The notes: generated by a model from the letters alone, not told the origin. Shown: positions 31,781 through 41,035, numbered from the stretch's first letter. The stretch is DNA of 64,000 nucleotides from Rhodovulum sulfidophilum DSM 1374 (GCF_001633165.1 NZ_CP015418.1:310001-374000), one strand, 5' to 3'. Program-made: numbers and translations.

Positions 31781-32314
31781 TCAGTTGGCCGAGCAGCGGC
31801 GCGCGGCCTCGTCCATCGCCGCGGTGAAGCCGTAAAGCGAGAAGGTGTCGGTGGTCTTGGTCCCGCGCGAGGACATCCCCACCACCTGGGCCTCGGCGCC
31901 GCGCTTCATCGCCTCGATGATCTTCGCGTCATCCGCCTTCGAGGCAGGCCAGGCCCATTCGCCTTCGGTGAAGAGCTCGAAATTGCTGTCGCCCACGGTC
32001 AGCGCCACGGTCGAGCCGGACTTGAACGGATAGCCGCCCGAGAACGACACCTCGCCCTTGATGCCGTCGCCGGGACGGAAGGTCACGAACAGCAGGATCT
32101 CGCCGCGCCGGGCCGACACGACCTGGCCGCCACGGGTGTTGACGGTCTTCTTCGGCGGAGACACGCTCCAGCATTCGGTGGGATCGGTCTCGACGAACAC
32201 GTTCCAGTCGGTCTTGACCGCCACGTTGTTGGTCGATTCCTCCTGCGCATGCGCCGCTGTCACCGCCAACGCCAAAGCGCCGCCCGCGATGGCCGCTCTG
32301 AAAAGGGATGTCAT
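31781..32314 (-). CDS. Invasion-associated locus B (IalB) family protein
   Basis: A 177-residue exported protein, signal peptide residues 1-23 (ending AAHA). The mature part has the IalB pattern: WNVFVETDPTECWSVSPPK near the start, GEILLFVTFRPGDGIKGEVS in the middle and a closing TAAMDEAARRC with a C-terminal cysteine, which could pair with the first. The name comes from Bartonella, but the family is widespread in free-living alphaproteobacteria and its role there is unknown. Monocistronic. Confidence 0.85.
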   Translation of the reverse strand: MTSLFRAAIAGGALALAVTAAHAQEESTNNVAVKTDWNVFVETDPTECWSVSPPKKTVNTRGGQVVSARRGEILLFVTFRPGDGIKGEVSFSGGYPFKSGSTVALTVGDSNFELFTEGEWAWPASKADDAKIIEAMKRGAEAQVVGMSSRGTKTTDTFSLYGFTAAMDEAARRCSAN

Positions 32315-32478
32315 CGTCTTACAGCCTCCAGCTGTCTTTGCCTCTCGGCCCGCCTTTTGGGGAAGCGTTTCCGGTGGCGCGGCAGGTCCGAACTCGATAT
32401 GCGCAGCCTAGCCTAGCCACGCGCGGATGTGAAAGTCTTCATGGCACAAAGTCAACCGGACTTGAAGGGGAGCAGGGC

Positions 32479-33474
32479 ATGACCGGAGCCGTCGGCATGG
32501 TGGAGGTGCTGCGCGGCGGGATGGTGGAATCGCGCCATCGCGGCCACGCGGCGATCTGTGACGGCAGCGGGACCGTTGCCGCCTGGGGCGATCCCGAGGC
32601 GGTGATCCTGCCGCGATCCTCCTGCAAGATGGTGCAGGCGCTGCCGCTGGTCGAAAGCGGCGCGGCCGATGCCGCCGGGCTCGGTTCCGAACAGCTGGCG
32701 CTGGCCTGCGCCTCGCATCAGGGCGCGCCGCTGCATGTCGCGAAGGTCGCCGCCTGGCTGGCGGAAACCGGCCGACGCGAAGCCGATCTGCTTTGCGGCG
32801 TGCAGCCGACCCGCGACCGCGACGAGCGCGCGCGAATGATCCGCGACGGCGAAAGCGCCTGCCAGCTGCACAACAACTGCTCGGGCAAGCATGCGGGCTT
32901 TCTCACCCTCGCCCGGCACCTGGGCGCGGGGCCCGATTACGTCGACCCCGACCACCCGGTGCAACGCGCGGTGCGCGCGGCCTTCGAGGAGGTTACCGGG
33001 ATGACAAGCCCGGGCTTCGGCATCGACGGCTGCTCGGCGCCGAATTTCGCCACCACGGTGACAGGGCTTGCCCGGGCGATGGCGGCCTTTGCCGCGGCGC
33101 GTCCCGATGCGGGCGATGCCCGCGCCCGCGCCGCCGGTCGGCTGAGCGAGGCGATGCGGCGCCATCCCGATCTGGTCGCGGGCGAGGGCCGGGCCTGTAC
33201 CGAGCTGATGCGGGCGACAGAGGGACGGGTCGCGGTCAAGACCGGGGCCGAAGGCGTCTTCGTGGCCTTCCTGCCCGAGCGCGGTCTCGGCGTCGCGGTC
33301 AAGATCGAGGACGGCGCCACCCGCGCGGCCGAGGCGGCCATTGCCGGGCTTCTGGTCTATCTGGGCGCGCTCGACCCGGAGCACCCGGCCGCGCGCAAGC
33401 GGATGGTCGGCCCGATCGTCAACTGGCGCGGGATCGAGACCGGCGCGATGCGGCTGGCACCGGACTTCGCCTGA
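32479..33474 (+). CDS. Asparaginase, Rhizobium-type (PF06089 family)
   Basis: A 331-residue protein of the R. etli type asparaginase family, unrelated to E. coli AnsA/AnsB. Characteristic runs are LPRSSCKMVQALPLVESGAA, NNCSGKHAGFL and GFGIDGCSAPNFATTV. The predicted reaction is hydrolysis of L-asparagine to aspartate and ammonia. ATG 32479 has GGGGAGCAGGG just before it. It is followed 66 bp later by the aminotransferase and kinase genes, so it may belong to an amino-acid catabolic operon. Confidence 0.85.
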   Translation: MTGAVGMVEVLRGGMVESRHRGHAAICDGSGTVAAWGDPEAVILPRSSCKMVQALPLVESGAADAAGLGSEQLALACASHQGAPLHVAKVAAWLAETGRREADLLCGVQPTRDRDERARMIRDGESACQLHNNCSGKHAGFLTLARHLGAGPDYVDPDHPVQRAVRAAFEEVTGMTSPGFGIDGCSAPNFATTVTGLARAMAAFAAARPDAGDARARAAGRLSEAMRRHPDLVAGEGRACTELMRATEGRVAVKTGAEGVFVAFLPERGLGVAVKIEDGATRAAEAAIAGLLVYLGALDPEHPAARKRMVGPIVNWRGIETGAMRLAPDFA

Positions 33475-33540
33475 ACTGGGCCTTGCATGCGCCCCGGCAC
33501 TAGGCTCTGATTGGCGCGCAGACGCCCGAGGTGCCCTTTC

Positions 33541-34815
33541 ATGACCGACCCCCTGATCGAACGGCGCGCCCGACTGCTGGGCCCGAACGTGCCGACCTTC
33601 TACGACGAGCCCGTCCATATCGTCCGCGGCGAAGGCGTCTGGCTCTGGGATACCGCCGGACGGCGCTATCTCGACGCCTATAACAACGTCCCCCATGTCG
33701 GCCATTGCCACCCGAAGGTGGTCGAGGCCATCGCCGCCCAGGCCGCAAGGCTGAACACCCATACCCGCTACCTGCACGAGACCATCCTCGACTATGTCGA
33801 GCGGCTGACCGCGACCCTCGGCCACGATCTGAGCCAGGCGGTGATGGTCTGCACCGGGTCCGAGGCCAATGACGTCGCGCTTCGCATGGCCCAGGCCGCG
33901 ACCGGAAAGACCGGGCTGATCGCGACCGACAACACCTATCACGGCAATACCGCCGCGGTCAGCGCGCTCTCGACACGGCGCCCGCCGATCGGCGGCTACC
34001 CGCCCCATGTGCGGCTGGTGCCCGCCCCCGACAGCCTCGCCCCGCTTGGCGGCAGCGCCGAGGCCCAGCCCGAAGCCTTCGCCGCCAATGTCGCCCGCGC
34101 CATCGCCGAGCTGGAAGAAGCGGGCCACGGCTTCGCAGGCTTCATGCTTTGCCCGTTCTTCGCCAATGAGGGCTTCCCGACCCTCGCCCCGGGCTTTCTC
34201 GACCCGACTGTCGAGGCGGTGCGCAAGGCGGGCGGGCTCATCCTCGCCGACGAGGTGCAGCCGGGCTTCGGACGGCTCGGCACGGCCTTCTGGGGGCACG
34301 AGGTTCTGGGCTTCGCGCCCGATGTGGTGACGCTCGGCAAGCCGATGGCCAATGGCCACCCGGTCGGTGCCGCGGTGACCCGGCCCGAGATCATGGCCGC
34401 CTTCCGCGGCGCCTTCGGCTATTTCAACACCTTCGGCGGCAACCCGGTCTCGATGGCCGCAGCGCTGGCGACCCTCGAGGTGATCGAGGAGGAGGGGCTG
34501 ATGGAAAACGCCCGCGCGGTCGGCGCCTACGCGCTCGAACGGCTCGGGGCGCTTCGCCATCCCTGGCTGGCCGAGACCCGTGGCAGGGGGCTTTTCTTCG
34601 GCGCCGAATTCGTCGACGAGACCGGTGCGCCCGCCACCGAATTCGCCATCCGGCTGGTCGAGGGGCTCCGCGCCGAGGGCATTCTGACCGGCCGCATCGG
34701 GCGCGCCATGAACACGCTCAAGTTCCGCCCGCCGATGCCGTTTTCGCGCGAGCATGCCGATCTCGCACTCGATAGCCTGGACCGCGTCCTGGCCCGAACG
34801 GAGGTGCCGCGATGA
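33541..34815 (+). CDS. Class III PLP enzyme, ethanolamine-phosphate / 5-phosphohydroxylysine phospho-lyase type
   Basis: A 424-residue fold-type I PLP enzyme annotated generically as class III aminotransferase. YNNVPHVGHCHPKVVEAIA followed by LNTHTRYLHETILDYVERL is characteristic of the AGXT2L branch (phospho-lyases removing phosphate and ammonia from O-phospho-ethanolamine or 5-phosphohydroxylysine). PLP-site residues include CTGSEANDVALRMA, LILADEVQPGFGRLG and the lysine in TLGKPMANGHPVG. The next gene, a kinase, overlaps by 4 bp (ATGA). Together they resemble the fused kinase-lyase proteins of some bacteria. Substrate inferred only to the level of a phosphorylated amino alcohol. Confidence 0.8.
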   Translation: MTDPLIERRARLLGPNVPTFYDEPVHIVRGEGVWLWDTAGRRYLDAYNNVPHVGHCHPKVVEAIAAQAARLNTHTRYLHETILDYVERLTATLGHDLSQAVMVCTGSEANDVALRMAQAATGKTGLIATDNTYHGNTAAVSALSTRRPPIGGYPPHVRLVPAPDSLAPLGGSAEAQPEAFAANVARAIAELEEAGHGFAGFMLCPFFANEGFPTLAPGFLDPTVEAVRKAGGLILADEVQPGFGRLGTAFWGHEVLGFAPDVVTLGKPMANGHPVGAAVTRPEIMAAFRGAFGYFNTFGGNPVSMAAALATLEVIEEEGLMENARAVGAYALERLGALRHPWLAETRGRGLFFGAEFVDETGAPATEFAIRLVEGLRAEGILTGRIGRAMNTLKFRPPMPFSREHADLALDSLDRVLARTEVPR

Positions 34816-35798
34816 CCGAGGCCGAAACCCTGTCTCTGGCCGAGGAGGCCATCGCCCATTGGGAGGGCTGCACCGCGCCCCGGCTTCTGTCCCATCGCGA
34901 GAACGCGGTCTTCGCCATTGCCCTTTCCGACGGACGCCGCGGCGTGCTGCGGCTGCACCGGCGCGGCTACCAGAGCGCCGATGCGATCCGCTCGGAACTG
35001 TGGTGGATGCAGGCGCTGGCCGGGGCCGGGGTGGCGGTCCCCTGCCCCGAACCCACGCGCGACGGCGCGCTGCTCGCCCATCTCGACGACGGTCGCGTCG
35101 CCTCGGTCCTGAGCTGGATCGCGGGCACGCCGCTGGCCTCCGGCGCCGGGCCGCTCGACGGCGACGCCGCCGAGCAGCTGCGCCGCTTCACCGAGCTCGG
35201 ACATGCGATCGGAAAGCTGCATGTGGCGACCGACCGGCTGACCCTGCCGCAGGGCTTTTCCCGCCCGCATTGGGACATTGACGGCCTGCTCGGCCCGGCT
35301 CCGTTCTGGGGCCGGTTCTGGGACCATCCCGCCGCCAGCGACGCCGAGGCGATCCTGCTGCAGGAAGCCCGCCGCTTCGCCCGCGAAAGGCTGTCGGCCT
35401 ATGCCGCCGCAGGCGGGGATCGCGGGCTCATCCACGCCGATCTGATGCGCGAGAATGTGCTTTTCGACGGGCCGCGCGCCCATCTGATCGATTTCGACGA
35501 TTGCGGCTTCGGCTTCCGGATCTACGACCTCGGCACCGCGCTCGTGCCCAATCTGGAAGAGCCCGAGCTCGATGCCATCGCCACCGGCCTGCTCGAGGGC
35601 TATGCAGACGAACGCGGGCTGAACGATGACGACCTGGCGATGCTGCCGGTTTTCGTCATGCTGCGCACACTGGCCTCGGTGGGCTGGACCATGCCCCGGC
35701 TCACCTCAGACGACCCGCGTATCCGTGCCTATCTGAACCGCGCCGTGCGCACCGCCCATGCGGTGATGGAAGGCCGTCCACTGTTCCGGATCGGGTGA
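34812..35798 (+). CDS. APH-family small-molecule kinase (hydroxylysine/homoserine-kinase-like)
   Basis: A 328-residue aminoglycoside-phosphotransferase-fold kinase. The catalytic loop is LIHADLMRENVLF (HxDxxxxN) and the metal site LIDFDDCGFGFRIYDLG; the N-lobe has an RRGVLRLHRRGY strand in place of the usual nucleotide-binding lysine region. Overlap with the phospho-lyase gene strongly suggests that it makes the phosphorylated substrate of that enzyme, as hydroxylysine kinase does for its lyase. A resistance role is unlikely in this setting. Confidence 0.8.
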   Translation: MTEAETLSLAEEAIAHWEGCTAPRLLSHRENAVFAIALSDGRRGVLRLHRRGYQSADAIRSELWWMQALAGAGVAVPCPEPTRDGALLAHLDDGRVASVLSWIAGTPLASGAGPLDGDAAEQLRRFTELGHAIGKLHVATDRLTLPQGFSRPHWDIDGLLGPAPFWGRFWDHPAASDAEAILLQEARRFARERLSAYAAAGGDRGLIHADLMRENVLFDGPRAHLIDFDDCGFGFRIYDLGTALVPNLEEPELDAIATGLLEGYADERGLNDDDLAMLPVFVMLRTLASVGWTMPRLTSDDPRIRAYLNRAVRTAHAVMEGRPLFRIG

Positions 35799-35837
35799 GC
35801 CGCCCAAACGACGCGCCTACGGCCGATGGCGCGTCTT

Positions 35838-35897
35838 GGGTATTTGGACCAAGAAGAAAGAGGCGCGTATCTCTGCTTCTTCTTGGCTCAAATACCC
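35838..35897. repeat. Inverted pair of the 22-nt dispersed element (copies C and C')
   Basis: Copy C (35838-35859, plus) has GGA and copy C' (35876-35897, minus) has GAG in the three variable positions; everything else follows GGGTATTT then CCAAGAAGAAR. The arms are separated by 16 nt and would fold into a long hairpin with a short internal loop where the variable bases meet. It lies between the convergent kinase and pncB genes and probably acts as a terminator for both, an inference. Confidence 0.85.
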
Positions 35898-35934
35898 ATG
35901 GCGCAAGGCATGCCAAGGGCGGGCCGCCGGGATG

Positions 35935-37227
35935 TCAGACCACGACCTCCATCGGCGCCTGGGCGCCGACCGCGAAGACCCGCTTGTAGCGCTCGATCTC
36001 GGCGGCGGGGCCCATCGCCTTGTTCGGGTTGTCGCTGAGCTTGACGGTCGGCTGCCCATTGGCGCTGACCGCCTTGCAGACCAGACTGAACGGCGCCAGC
36101 CCGTCGCCGGGCACGAGACCGCGGAAATCGTTGGTCAGAAGCGTGCCCCAGCCGAAACTGATCTTGGCCCGGCCCGCAAAGCGGTGATGCAGCTCGACGA
36201 TCTTGTCGACGTCGAGCCCATCGGAAAAGATGATCAGCTTCTGCGAAGGGTCCTCGCCGCGCGCCTTCCACCAGGCGATGGCGGTCTCGGCGCCCTCGGC
36301 CGGATCGCCGGAATCGATCCGGATACCGGTCCAGCCGGCCAGCCAGTCGGGCGCATTCTCCAGGAACCCGCGGGTTCCGAACGTGTCGGGCAGCATGATC
36401 CTCAGATTGCCGTCATGCTCCTCGTGCCAGTCGGCCAGGACCTTGTAGGGCGCCCGGGCCAGCTCGGCATCGGTTCCGGCCAGCGCCGCCTGCACCATCG
36501 GCAGCTCATGTGCGTTGGTACCGATCGCCTCGATGTCATGGCGCATCGCGATAAGGCAGTTCGAGGTGCCGGTGAAGCGGTCGCCCAGCCCCTCGATCAT
36601 CGCCTGCACGCACCAGTCCTGCCACAGGAAGGAATGCCGCCGCCGGGTGCCGAAATCGGCGAGTTTCAGCCCGTCGAGCCCGCGCAGCCGTTCGATCTTT
36701 TCCCAGAGCTTGGTCATGCCCCGGGCATAGAGAACCTGCAGCTCGAACTTGCCCAACGTCTCCAGCACCGCGCGCGAGCGCAGCTCCATCAGCACCGCCA
36801 GGGCCGGGATCTCCCACATCATCACATCGGGCCAGCGTCCCTCGAAGGTCAGCTCGTACTGGCCGTTGCGCTTTTCCAGCGTGTAGGGCGGCAGCCGCAG
36901 CTGTTCGAACCACTCCATGAAGTCGGGGCGGAACATCTGCCGCTTGCCGTAGAAGGTGTTGCCCCGAAGCCAGGTCGACTCGCCGCGGGTCAGCCTGAGC
37001 GTGCGGATATGGTCGAGCTGCTGACGCAGTTCGCCTTCGTCGATCAGCTCGGCCAGCCGGATGTCGGTCGTGCGGTTGATCAGCGAGAACCGGACCTGGG
37101 TCTCGGGATGGTTCCGGTAGACCGACTGGCACATCAGAAGCTTGTAGAAGTCGGTATCCAGCAGCGACCGCACGATCGGGTCGATTTTCCACTTGTGATT
37201 GTAGACCCGGGTCGCGATATCGGCCAT
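35935..37227 (-). CDS. pncB: Nicotinate phosphoribosyltransferase
   Basis: A 430-residue enzyme converting nicotinate, PRPP and ATP into nicotinate mononucleotide in NAD salvage. The region [16 protein letters not shown] carries the histidine that is phosphorylated in this family, and [16 protein letters not shown] with [11 protein letters not shown] forms the PRPP/product site. The last 60 residues include [11 protein letters not shown], usual for PncB. It starts 3 bp after the pncA stop, so pncA and pncB are one operon for nicotinamide salvage. Confidence 0.96.
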   Translation of the reverse strand: MADIATRVYNHKWKIDPIVRSLLDTDFYKLLMCQSVYRNHPETQVRFSLINRTTDIRLAELIDEGELRQQLDHIRTLRLTRGESTWLRGNTFYGKRQMFRPDFMEWFEQLRLPPYTLEKRNGQYELTFEGRWPDVMMWEIPALAVLMELRSRAVLETLGKFELQVLYARGMTKLWEKIERLRGLDGLKLADFGTRRRHSFLWQDWCVQAMIEGLGDRFTGTSNCLIAMRHDIEAIGTNAHELPMVQAALAGTDAELARAPYKVLADWHEEHDGNLRIMLPDTFGTRGFLENAPDWLAGWTGIRIDSGDPAEGAETAIAWWKARGEDPSQKLIIFSDGLDVDKIVELHHRFAGRAKISFGWGTLLTNDFRGLVPGDGLAPFSLVCKAVSANGQPTVKLSDNPNKAMGPAAEIERYKRVFAVGAQAPMEVVV

Positions 37228-37230
37228 CGG

Positions 37231-37839
37231 TCAGGGCTCCAGAACGATATTGGCATCCAGCATCGTGGTCCGCGCATCCTCGAGCGAGCCATTGAGGTCG
37301 ATCCCCCGGCAGGCACCTTCCAGCACGGTCACGGCATAGCCCAGATGATTGGCGTCGAGCGCCGAGTAGAGCACGCAGAAATCGGTGGCGAGCCCGACCA
37401 GGGTGATCTTCTCGATCCCCTTCGAGGCAAGGTAGTCGTCGAGCCCGGTCGGCGTCTCGTGATCGTTCTCGAAGAAGGCCGAATAACTGTCGACCTCCGG
37501 ATTGGAGCCTTTCCGGACGATGTGATCGGCCTTCGAGACATCGAGATCGGGATGGAAGGCCGCCCCTGCGCTGTCCTGGACGCAATGGACCGGCCACAGG
37601 ATCTGCGACCCATAGGGCATCTCGACCACCTCATAGGGCTTGCAGCCCTCTCGGCTCTCGGCAAACGAACTGTGCCCGGCCGGGTGCCAGTCCTGGGTGA
37701 ACACCCGCAGCTGGAACTCGTCCAGAAGGGCGTTGACGCGCGGAATGATGTCTTCACCGCCAGCAACGGCAAGCGCGCCGCCGGTGCAGAAGTCGTTCTG
37801 GATGTCGACGACGATCAGGGCTTCGTTCGCGGGTCGCAT
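37231..37839 (-). CDS. pncA: Nicotinamidase
   Basis: A 202-residue isochorismatase-fold amidase converting nicotinamide to nicotinate. The catalytic Asp is in VDIQNDFCTGGALAV, metal ligands in TQDWHPAGHSSF, the lysine in HIVRKGSNPEVDSYSAFF and the nucleophilic Cys in GLATDFCVLYSALDA, so the active site is complete. GGAGG precedes the start by about 6 bases. First gene of pncA-pncB; its product feeds directly into PncB. Confidence 0.96.
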   Translation of the reverse strand: MRPANEALIVVDIQNDFCTGGALAVAGGEDIIPRVNALLDEFQLRVFTQDWHPAGHSSFAESREGCKPYEVVEMPYGSQILWPVHCVQDSAGAAFHPDLDVSKADHIVRKGSNPEVDSYSAFFENDHETPTGLDDYLASKGIEKITLVGLATDFCVLYSALDANHLGYAVTVLEGACRGIDLNGSLEDARTTMLDANIVLEP

Positions 37840-38072
37840 GAGCGTTCCTCCGGTCTCTGTCGATCAGGGGTTAAGGGGCTGATCCCGTCAGGTCAATGCC
37901 CTGCTCTTGCCACAGTCCCGTTGCCTGCGGCCGGTCCCGGCCGCGGCTCTCACTCGCGCCCGGAGCGTAGCAGGCCCGCACCGTGCCTGTCGATGGTTGC
38001 GGTCGCCGGGCTGGACGCAGGCTGTCGGGCGGTTAGATATTTCCGGGTGACCAAGCTTGCGGAGTCCTGCCG

Positions 38073-38759
38073 ATGCTTCATCTCGTGACGCCGTCGACCG
38101 TGACCAACCGGGCCATCATGCGGATCCGGAAAGTGCCGCGCCAGCTGATCGGGCACGGCATGGGGCTGTTGCCTCCGGGCTCGTTCGGACGCGCGATCTT
38201 CTGGCGCATGGCGACCGAGATCTCGTTCCTGCGCTATTGCGCCGCGCTGACGCCGTTTCCGGTGGCGATGCTGCTCTTCCCCGAGGCGGCGCTGCCGATC
38301 GGGCAGTTCCCCGCCTTCATGTTCCTCGTGGTCTACCTGGTCGAATCGCGGGTGCTGTCGGTCGACAATGCCGAACGCCGCCACCGACTGATGCCCGAGG
38401 AAGAGGCCGAACGCGGCGCCGACATCGCACGGGCCCGCGGGCGCCAGATCCTGACCCGGATCGCGGCGCGGCGCGGGCTTCGCAGCGGCGACCTGCATCT
38501 GGTGATCGAACAGTCCTCGCTGGCACGCATCCCGCCGATCACTCTGGTCTCGCTGCAAACCGCGACGCCCGAACCGCAGATCCTCGAGCTGGACGACGAG
38601 GAACGCCAGCTGATCCGCGACACGCTGTTCGACGCGGAGTTCACCGAGGACAGGATGCATGTGACCAGCCTCGCGCTGGGCCGCTTCCTGCATGACGTGA
38701 CGCTTGATGCCCGCAGCGTCTCGGCCCATGCCCGGCTCGAGGCGCTGGCCACGGCGTGA
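38073..38759 (+). CDS. Conserved-looking hypothetical membrane-associated protein
   Basis: A 228-residue protein, family not recognised. Residues about 48-92 contain one or two hydrophobic segments (FLRYCAALTPFPVAMLLFPE, then FPAFMFLVVYLVES); before and after them the protein is basic and then charged, with a helical EEEAERGADIARARGR stretch. The last 100 residues look soluble. A GGAG lies 8 bases before the ATG. It is divergent from pncA across a 233-bp gap. Codon use matches its neighbours. Confidence 0.7.
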   Translation: MLHLVTPSTVTNRAIMRIRKVPRQLIGHGMGLLPPGSFGRAIFWRMATEISFLRYCAALTPFPVAMLLFPEAALPIGQFPAFMFLVVYLVESRVLSVDNAERRHRLMPEEEAERGADIARARGRQILTRIAARRGLRSGDLHLVIEQSSLARIPPITLVSLQTATPEPQILELDDEERQLIRDTLFDAEFTEDRMHVTSLALGRFLHDVTLDARSVSAHARLEALATA

Positions 38760-39063
38760 TCCCCGGCATCTGACCACCGGCCCGGCGGGGAGGTCGCCCC
38801 CGAACCGCCGCTGCTCCCCGCGCCGTTGCTACTTCAAGACCCGCGCCGTTCCGCGGCCCGAAACCTCTGTGCCGAGTTTGGGGCTCGCTGCCCCGGCTGC
38901 GGAGAGACCCTATCGTCACGAATGCCGTTCGGAGACGGCGTCGTTCAGGGAACGGTAACCACTTAACCTGAATGAGATAGCCGTGGGCCGAAACCGGACA
39001 TAGGCTGAAATTGGCGAGGACCGCATGCAGAACGGCGGTCGACCTCTTGCTACGGAGCGAAGG
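38760..39063. other. Gene-free interval with promoter-like sequence
   Basis: About 300 bp with no supported gene. The right half is less G/C-rich and contains GGTAACCACTTAACC (around 38950), with a TTAACC half-site reminiscent of CtrA boxes, and an AACGG..CCGTT-type dyad nearby. It should hold the promoter of the gene at 39064. Confidence 0.35.
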
Positions 39064-39702
39064 ATGATCACCATGGTGGATCTTCTGGGCGTCATGGCCG
39101 TCGGCGCCAGCGCCGATCCGGATGACAGCACCCGATCTCATGCCGCCGGCGGGACCGGATCCGGCGACGGGCCTGCCCCGGATCATGCGACCGACGACCT
39201 GATGGCGGTTATGGACCTTCACGCCGCACCGGCCGAAGCCGGGCCCGCAATCGACGGCATGTCGCGCGCCGACGAACTGCTGTTTTCCTGGCTGTCCGGC
39301 GGCCCGGACAGCATGGATGCCGACGATCTTCCCTTCCCCGCCGACCATGTCCACGACAAGGACCTGCCGGTCGCGGAAACATGTCTTGCCGACGCGGCCC
39401 TGGGCGCCGTCGACGAGATCTTCTCGGTACAGGATCTGTTCGAGGACGGCGGGTCCCTGCCCACGGTGATCGACGATTACGACCAGACCGCCGATGCATT
39501 GTTCGTGGTCTATGACAGCACCACTCATCCCGCCCCTGTCCTGTCGATCGATGCGACCGAAACCGGCGCCGGGGACGCGTTGATCCGCATCGACGGGCAG
39601 CCGCTGGCCATCGTCACCGGCGCCGCCGCCACATTGCAGCTCGGCCATCTGAGCCTGGTGCCCGATACGATGCTCTCCGACGCACTGGCCGCCAGAGCCT
39701 GA
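39064..39702 (+). CDS. Acidic hypothetical protein resembling spacer domains of RTX/hemolysin-type proteins
   Basis: A 212-residue very acidic protein. The start MITMVDLLGVMAVGAS is hydrophobic; the C-terminal half has VIDDYDQTADALFVVYDS then a strand-rich GDALIRIDGQPLAIVTGA. Similar DxxxDxLxVxYD segments occur in Rhodobacteraceae proteins with hemolysin-type calcium-binding regions, but no GGxGxDxLx nonapeptides are present, so it may be a stand-alone relative. ATG 39064 has GGAG at a 6-base distance; an in-frame ATG at 39025 is possible. Confidence 0.6.
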   Translation: MITMVDLLGVMAVGASADPDDSTRSHAAGGTGSGDGPAPDHATDDLMAVMDLHAAPAEAGPAIDGMSRADELLFSWLSGGPDSMDADDLPFPADHVHDKDLPVAETCLADAALGAVDEIFSVQDLFEDGGSLPTVIDDYDQTADALFVVYDSTTHPAPVLSIDATETGAGDALIRIDGQPLAIVTGAAATLQLGHLSLVPDTMLSDALAARA

Positions 39703-39775
39703 AACGCCAGGCCTGAAACGACCGGCCCGGGCCGGGGCAGGCCAAGGCGCCCGCATCGCGACCCGCAGGTTCCGC

Positions 39776-39804
39776 TTTCAAAACCTGCGAGAATCTCCTA
39801 TATG
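39776..39804 (+). promoter_or_regulatory. Candidate promoter of rpsO
   Basis: TTTCAA (39776-39781) and TATATG (39799-39804) with a 17-bp spacer, about 97 bp before the rpsO ATG. The TATATG hexamer also precedes rpsT (6209-6214). Match to the -35 consensus is only moderate. Confidence 0.35.
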
Positions 39805-39900
39805 CCCGCATCCGTCCCGTGCCGGGGCGGGCTTTCTCCAAGGGCCCTGCTGGACGACATCCCGGCTTGCGCCATCACCCTCTCAGACAAGGAGACCCCG

Positions 39901-40170
39901 ATGTCGATCACTCCCGAAGAAAAGACCCGCCTGATCAAGGAATTCGGATCGAAGGACGGCGACACCGGTTCGCCCGAAGTCCAGATCGCGATCCTGACCA
40001 GCCGGATCACCACGCTGACCGAGCATTTCAAGACCCACAAGAAGGACAACCATTCCCGCCGTGGTCTGCTCAAGCTCGTCGCCCAGCGCCGGAAGCTTCT
40101 CGACTATCTCAAAGGCAAGGAAGTGGCCCGCTATCAGGACCTCATCAAACGCCTCGGCATCCGCCGCTAA
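39901..40170 (+). CDS. rpsO: 30S ribosomal protein S15
   Basis: An 89-residue S15 protein starting [16 protein letters not shown], with [17 protein letters not shown] and the ending [11 protein letters not shown]. It binds the 16S rRNA central domain and often autoregulates by binding its own leader. ATG 39901 follows AAGGAGA. pnp normally follows rpsO directly; here an antisense gene and a strong terminator intervene. Confidence 0.98.
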   Translation: MSITPEEKTRLIKEFGSKDGDTGSPEVQIAILTSRITTLTEHFKTHKKDNHSRRGLLKLVAQRRKLLDYLKGKEVARYQDLIKRLGIRR

Positions 40171-40192
40171 GCCCGGCATCTTGCCCGAAACG

Positions 40193-40224
40193 AAAACCGC
40201 GCCCCTCGGGACGCGGTTTTTTTT
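40193..40224 (+). terminator. Intrinsic terminator of rpsO
   Basis: AAAACCGCG (40193-40201) pairs perfectly with CGCGGTTTT (40212-40220), and eight T residues run from 40217 to 40224. The textbook Rho-independent form, 23 bp after the rpsO stop. It would limit rpsO-pnp read-through. Confidence 0.9.
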
Positions 40225-40254
40225 CATGTCCACAGATGCGGTTGCCCGCCCCGG

Positions 40255-40713
40255 TCAGCTGGCCAGAGCAAGCCCGGTCAAGGTGCCGTCATAGCTGAAT
40301 TCGGCCGCGAAGGCATGGGTCATCGGCGTCTCGCGGAAGCCCAGATCAAGCACCACCGCGGTGTCGTCGCGGGTCCAGACCGAACTGAGATCGAGCGCGG
40401 TCCAAAGCGCCTCGGCGTCGATCTCGGAAGGCGCGGCATCGCCGAACATCGCCCGGAAGACCTCGGGCTCGTTCTCATGCAGCCAGGCCGGAACATTGGC
40501 CGCCACAGCCTCGTAATTGTCCAGGAAATGCTCGCGCGCCTTTTCGATATGCCGCGGCAGGCGATCAAGAAATTGCGACAGCGCGGCCATCGCCTCGCGA
40601 TCCTTCAGCGTCGCCAAGGCGTCAAGGCTGGCCGGACGCACGATCCCGGGACCGACCGGCAGCGTGGCCTGGCCGTCTTCCAGCGGGATTGTCCCGAATG
40701 CTTTCGTTTCCAT
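40255..40713 (-). CDS. Hypothetical protein, weak DUF2004-like ending
   Basis: A 152-residue soluble acidic protein. The last 45 residues (SVWTRDDTAVVLDLGFRETP, then FAAEFSYDGTLTGLALAS) resemble the end of DUF2004 proteins, which close with a D-hydrophobic strand and an IAMES-like tail; the rest is not recognised. GGAG lies 8 bases before the ATG at 40713, which makes a real gene likely; the open frame continues upstream to 40938 but without support. It stands alone, antisense, between rpsO and pnp. Confidence 0.65.
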   Translation of the reverse strand: METKAFGTIPLEDGQATLPVGPGIVRPASLDALATLKDREAMAALSQFLDRLPRHIEKAREHFLDNYEAVAANVPAWLHENEPEVFRAMFGDAAPSEIDAEALWTALDLSSVWTRDDTAVVLDLGFRETPMTHAFAAEFSYDGTLTGLALAS

Positions 40714-41035
40714 GAGGTTAGCTCCTGTATACTCGCACCATGCATGCACGGGCGAGTCGATGGTCCCTGATTTGCGGCCACCATCCACGAAAATTACATC
40801 TCTTCCAGACTCAAACTGAGCATAGCCGGGTTTCGGCCCATGCAACTCGCCGGGCACCTCACCAGGGCAGCCGGAACACCGGGACGCCCCCCCCGGGAAC
40901 GACGTCCTTAACGACTTCGTCCTTTCCAAATGGCCCATTTTTCCTTATGTCGCATGCATCTGAGACGTTGTGCCCGGACCCCGGCACTCGAGAAGGATAG
41001 GAGGGGTCGGCGGCAATGGGGCCGCCATTTCAAAC

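Noticed and set aside
34812..35798. Aminoglycoside resistance kinase
   Set aside because: Overlaps a phospho-lyase gene and fits a metabolic kinase; no mobile context.
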